Below, in pieces: positions 15,565-18,174 of a stretch of DNA of 18,174 bases; position 1 is the first letter of the stretch; every line of letters starts with the position of its first letter. The notes under the pieces were generated by a model. That model saw nothing but the letters and a program-made list of their open reading frames with translations. It did not search any database and was not told the DNA's origin. A program made the position numbers and the translations under genes. The stretch comes from Cerioporus squamosus (Eukaryota > Basidiomycota > Agaricomycetes > Polyporales > Polyporaceae): NCBI GenBank assembly GCA_022592435.1, contig JABYQS010000565.1:1-18174 (forward strand). Reading direction: 5' to 3'.

Positions 15565-18174
15565 TTAAATTACCGAGTAGTTCAGAGGACCTGCCATCCC
15601 CATGAATGGACCTGCGGCGACAGCACCCCTTCCCACCGACTCCGCAATCGCCTTCCGCCGCTCCTCCCATGCCTTCAGCGCCCGGAGAAGCTGGATGATC
15701 TTCTCGCGCTTGCCCTGCCGGATGTCGTTGATACTCACGGTGCCCATCTTCACGTCGTTATCCAAGAGGAAGTCGAACAGCCGGAAGAGACCGTCCAGCT
15801 TGTCGTCGTTGGGGCTTGAGGGAAAGGCAGCGTCCGGTACCGGCGGGGACGATGGTTTGCCTTTGATATCTTCGGCTAAGCGGAGAAGCGCGAGACCTCC
15901 GCACAACGGCCCGGCGGTATCCTTGATTCTCAGATTTCTTGGAAGGTGGGAGTTTGCCCATTCTATCAGACTGGCATCAACTGGGGCGTCCTAGAGCAAT
16001 CGTTCCGAGGGAGCGGCAACGCGCGTGTACAAGGGTAGCGGCGTATGGGAAGAAAGAAGGGTGGAGAGAAGAAAACAAAGTTCAGATAACGCAGGGCTGC
16101 AAGTTGAGCTTGAATAAGCCTACATGTTCACCGGTGGTTTGCTGAGAAGCAGCAGTGCTGATGCGACGTAACTCCCGCGAGGGACGCGGAGGGGCAGGGC
16201 TCTTAGGAGACACGGCCTTCTTCGCTGCGACAGGCGACTCAGGTTCGTTGGTTGAGACTGTGTCGTTGGTGAAGAAGGACTCGAGCCTAGCACGCTCGCC
16301 ATTCTGATTCTTGTTGGGCATGCCCATGAGGAGCACCTGCGCGTCTCGACTGGACAGCTGGTGCGGGTTCTCTCTGCGCAGGGCCTTCTGCGTGGCTTCG
16401 CGTGCGGTCGGTGAAGGCGGTCTTGGTGCGGGATTCATCGCCTGCGCCACGGTCAAGGGAATGGTGGGAATATTGCACGACGACATGACCGGGTCTGCGG
16501 TAGACTGTGAGAGATTGTAGTCAGGGGAGTGGGATGCAAAGCTTACTCGTGTAATCCCTCGTGATGGTCGCCTTCATGAGAGCCTTCATCCATTCACGAA
16601 CCACCAGTTGCTCGTCCGAACTGAAGGAGTGCGGCTTATCGTTGTCATGCACGATCCGGAAGCCATATCGTCCCGGGTCCGCATTTTCATCGGCCATGAC
16701 CTTGTAGCCAACGATGTTGAGGTAGCCCTTGATCTTCGTCTCCTGCGGAGCACAGACGCATCCATCGATCAGCGCAAGAACGCCAAGAACGCCGCCGGCG
16801 TGGAGAATTGACACCTACCGATTTGCTGTTGCTCCGGAGCCAATACAAGTGCGGACCCTTGAGGACAAAGTAGCGCAGCTTCCAGCTGTTATACCGTTCA
16901 CCCTTCTTACGCAACCAGCCATTGTGATCGGGCGTCCCGATTTGTTCAGAATACTCTGACCAGCTTTGAGGTTCGGGCCTGCTGCTGCCTGCGCCGCAGG
17001 CAAGGTTGCTCGAGTGGGGTGGTCGGAGGTGGAAGAAGTCCGCTTGCGCAAGAGCGCTGGGTCACGCTCCTTGGACGGCGAGAGAGAGACTGTGCGATCC
17101 TTCTTGTCTTTCTCCTTCTCGGATGCGTCCTTGGGCTTGCTCTTCTCCTTCTCCTTCTCCTTGTCAGCGGGGTGCCTGACCGTCCCATCGGAAGTACCAG
17201 GCCTACTTGACGAACGCTTCTCGCGCAGCCTGGAGAACGTGCCCAGGTGGTGCTTGTCGCTACTCTCGACCTTCTCACCGAGGCTAAAGGGCATCACACG
17301 GTCAATCGCAACCATTAATACAGGGAACAGAGGAGACATACTTTGACAGCTTGGGAGCAGGCTTGCGGTGTTTCCCAAGGGTTCCGGTGAAAGAGGATCC
17401 GAAGAGGCTGAGCCGGTCTGGTTTCCGCTCATCGATACTCCTGGCACCCTTGCTGCGGCGCCTGACAGGCACGGAATCGTCACGGGAGACGCAGAGGTGG
17501 TGGAGAGTTGAGGGGTGCCGGCGGAGTGATTACTCGCGGTGTCCTTGTCCTTGAGCGAGCTGGAGTCCGTAGAGCGGCCGAACAGCCGGCGCCTACTCTT
17601 GGGATCTTTGCCTCTAACACTCTCAGACTACACAGGACGGTCAGCGATGGGGTAATACGAATGATGAAAGATATACATACCTCACTCATGACAGCCCTTT
17701 CATCCTTGATAGATTCTGACGTCCTCCCTGTCCTGAATGGCCGCAACCGTCTCTCCCAGGGCACTATCACTTGGCGACAGAACAAGCTGCGACGGACGAC
17801 CCTTCTATGGAGATGCGCAGTACGTCAGCCACCTGCGAGTGATACACGATCAGCGAACCTAGATGACGCACCGTGCCCTTGGGTCCGGGAAGGCCGAGGC
17901 CGAGACCCGCCAACGTGCGACCACGGGTATCTTCATCCAAGTTGACCATGCTGCCATGGATCGAACCCGGATCGGAAGCTCGCCACCCATTGCGGGACAT
18001 GGGCGACGGGAGGTCTCCGTGTGTGGAGGGCTCTCCGGACTAGTGATGGAACCAAGGCCCGCAGAGCCCATACCGTTCGCAACAGATGGAGACGGCGGTC
18101 CAAACGGTGAGCCGTTGAAACTCTGATGAGCGGAGCTCTGTATCGAGTGAGAGTGCGAGTGAGAGGGTGAGAAT
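15565..18174 (-). CDS. Boi-type polarity protein with PH and calponin-homology domains, 5' end outside the window
   Basis: Seven exons are visible on the - strand: 18122..17872, 17804..17681, 17627..17342, 17283..16819, 16742..16547, 16494..16124 and 15990..15565. About 706 residues result. The order is a Ser/Pro-rich region (LAGLGLGLPGPKG), a basic Ser-rich linker (RRRLFGRSTDSSSLKDKD), a charged Lys/Glu run (17168-17090) and a PH domain from GWLRKKGERYNSWKLRYFVL to REWMKALMKA. A NIPTIPLTVAQAMNPAPRPP linker comes next. Last is a CH domain with LIEWANSHLP, LCGGLALLRLAEDIKGK and LFDFLLDNDVKMGTVSIND, and the stop is at 15565. Yeast Boi1/2 have SH3-SAM-PH and act with Cdc42 and formins at growth sites; SH3 and SAM would lie upstream. 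Frame corrections are needed near 18013, 17730 (net one extra), 17481 and 16950. The PH and CH exons downstream of 16950 are clean. Sequence beyond 18122 looks like a pyrimidine-rich intron. Confidence 0.88.
17090..17168 (-). repeat. Lys/Glu codon run inside the PH/CH gene
   Basis: The coding strand holds repeated GAG-AAG codons (DKEKEKEKSKPK and SEKEKDKKDR), seen on + as cttctccttctcc repeats. It encodes a highly charged low-complexity spacer between the Ser-rich region and the PH domain. The frame is intact through it. Confidence 0.75.

Overview
The window looks like nuclear DNA of a filamentous basidiomycete, probably an Agaricomycete of Polyporales type (inference). The grounds are GC-rich coding sequence with strong GC at third codon positions, many GT-AG introns of about 50-80 nt, long monocistronic spacers, and fungal or eukaryotic families throughout. 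I see no prokaryotic operon, phage, CRISPR array, IS element, tRNA or rRNA.

Layout, left to right: the 3' end of an ITPase (HAM1-type) gene on + (1-204); an atypical extended-SDR NAD(P)-binding protein on + (981-2249); a probable small zinc-ribbon gene on - (2709-2960); a Ran1/Pat1-type protein kinase on + (3262-4846); EMC6 on - (5764-6246), divergent from aspartate-semialdehyde dehydrogenase on + (6619-7783); the exosome ring subunit RRP43 on + (8345-9546); unassigned coding-like fragments on - (9630-10555); a DUF6593-like basidiomycete protein on + (11160-11927); a TTC27/EMW1 TPR protein on - (12275-15196); and the 3' two-thirds of a Boi-type PH + calponin-homology polarity protein on - (15565 to beyond 18174).

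The genes are mostly unrelated housekeeping or signalling functions: nucleotide-pool cleaning, ER membrane-protein insertion, Asp-family amino-acid synthesis, RNA decay, essential TPR protein, cell polarity. They do not form an obvious pathway cluster. The EMC6/HOM2 divergent promoter is the best regulatory region: it has a perfect TGACTCA (Gcn4/Cpc1-type) site and several AAGTAAGTA-like repeats.

The most important caution is that at least five recognised genes are broken by isolated one-base shifts, about 17 in all and mostly missing bases. Correcting them restores family-typical proteins whose exon lengths sum to whole codons. ITPase (visible part), EMC6, HOM2 and RRP43 need no correction. 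Base-level errors in a draft assembly explain this better than decay of several essential genes side by side, but the sequence alone cannot prove it. I found no convincing undescribed biological system. The best candidates for something unannotated are the zinc-ribbon gene and the coding-like fragments at 9630-10555.
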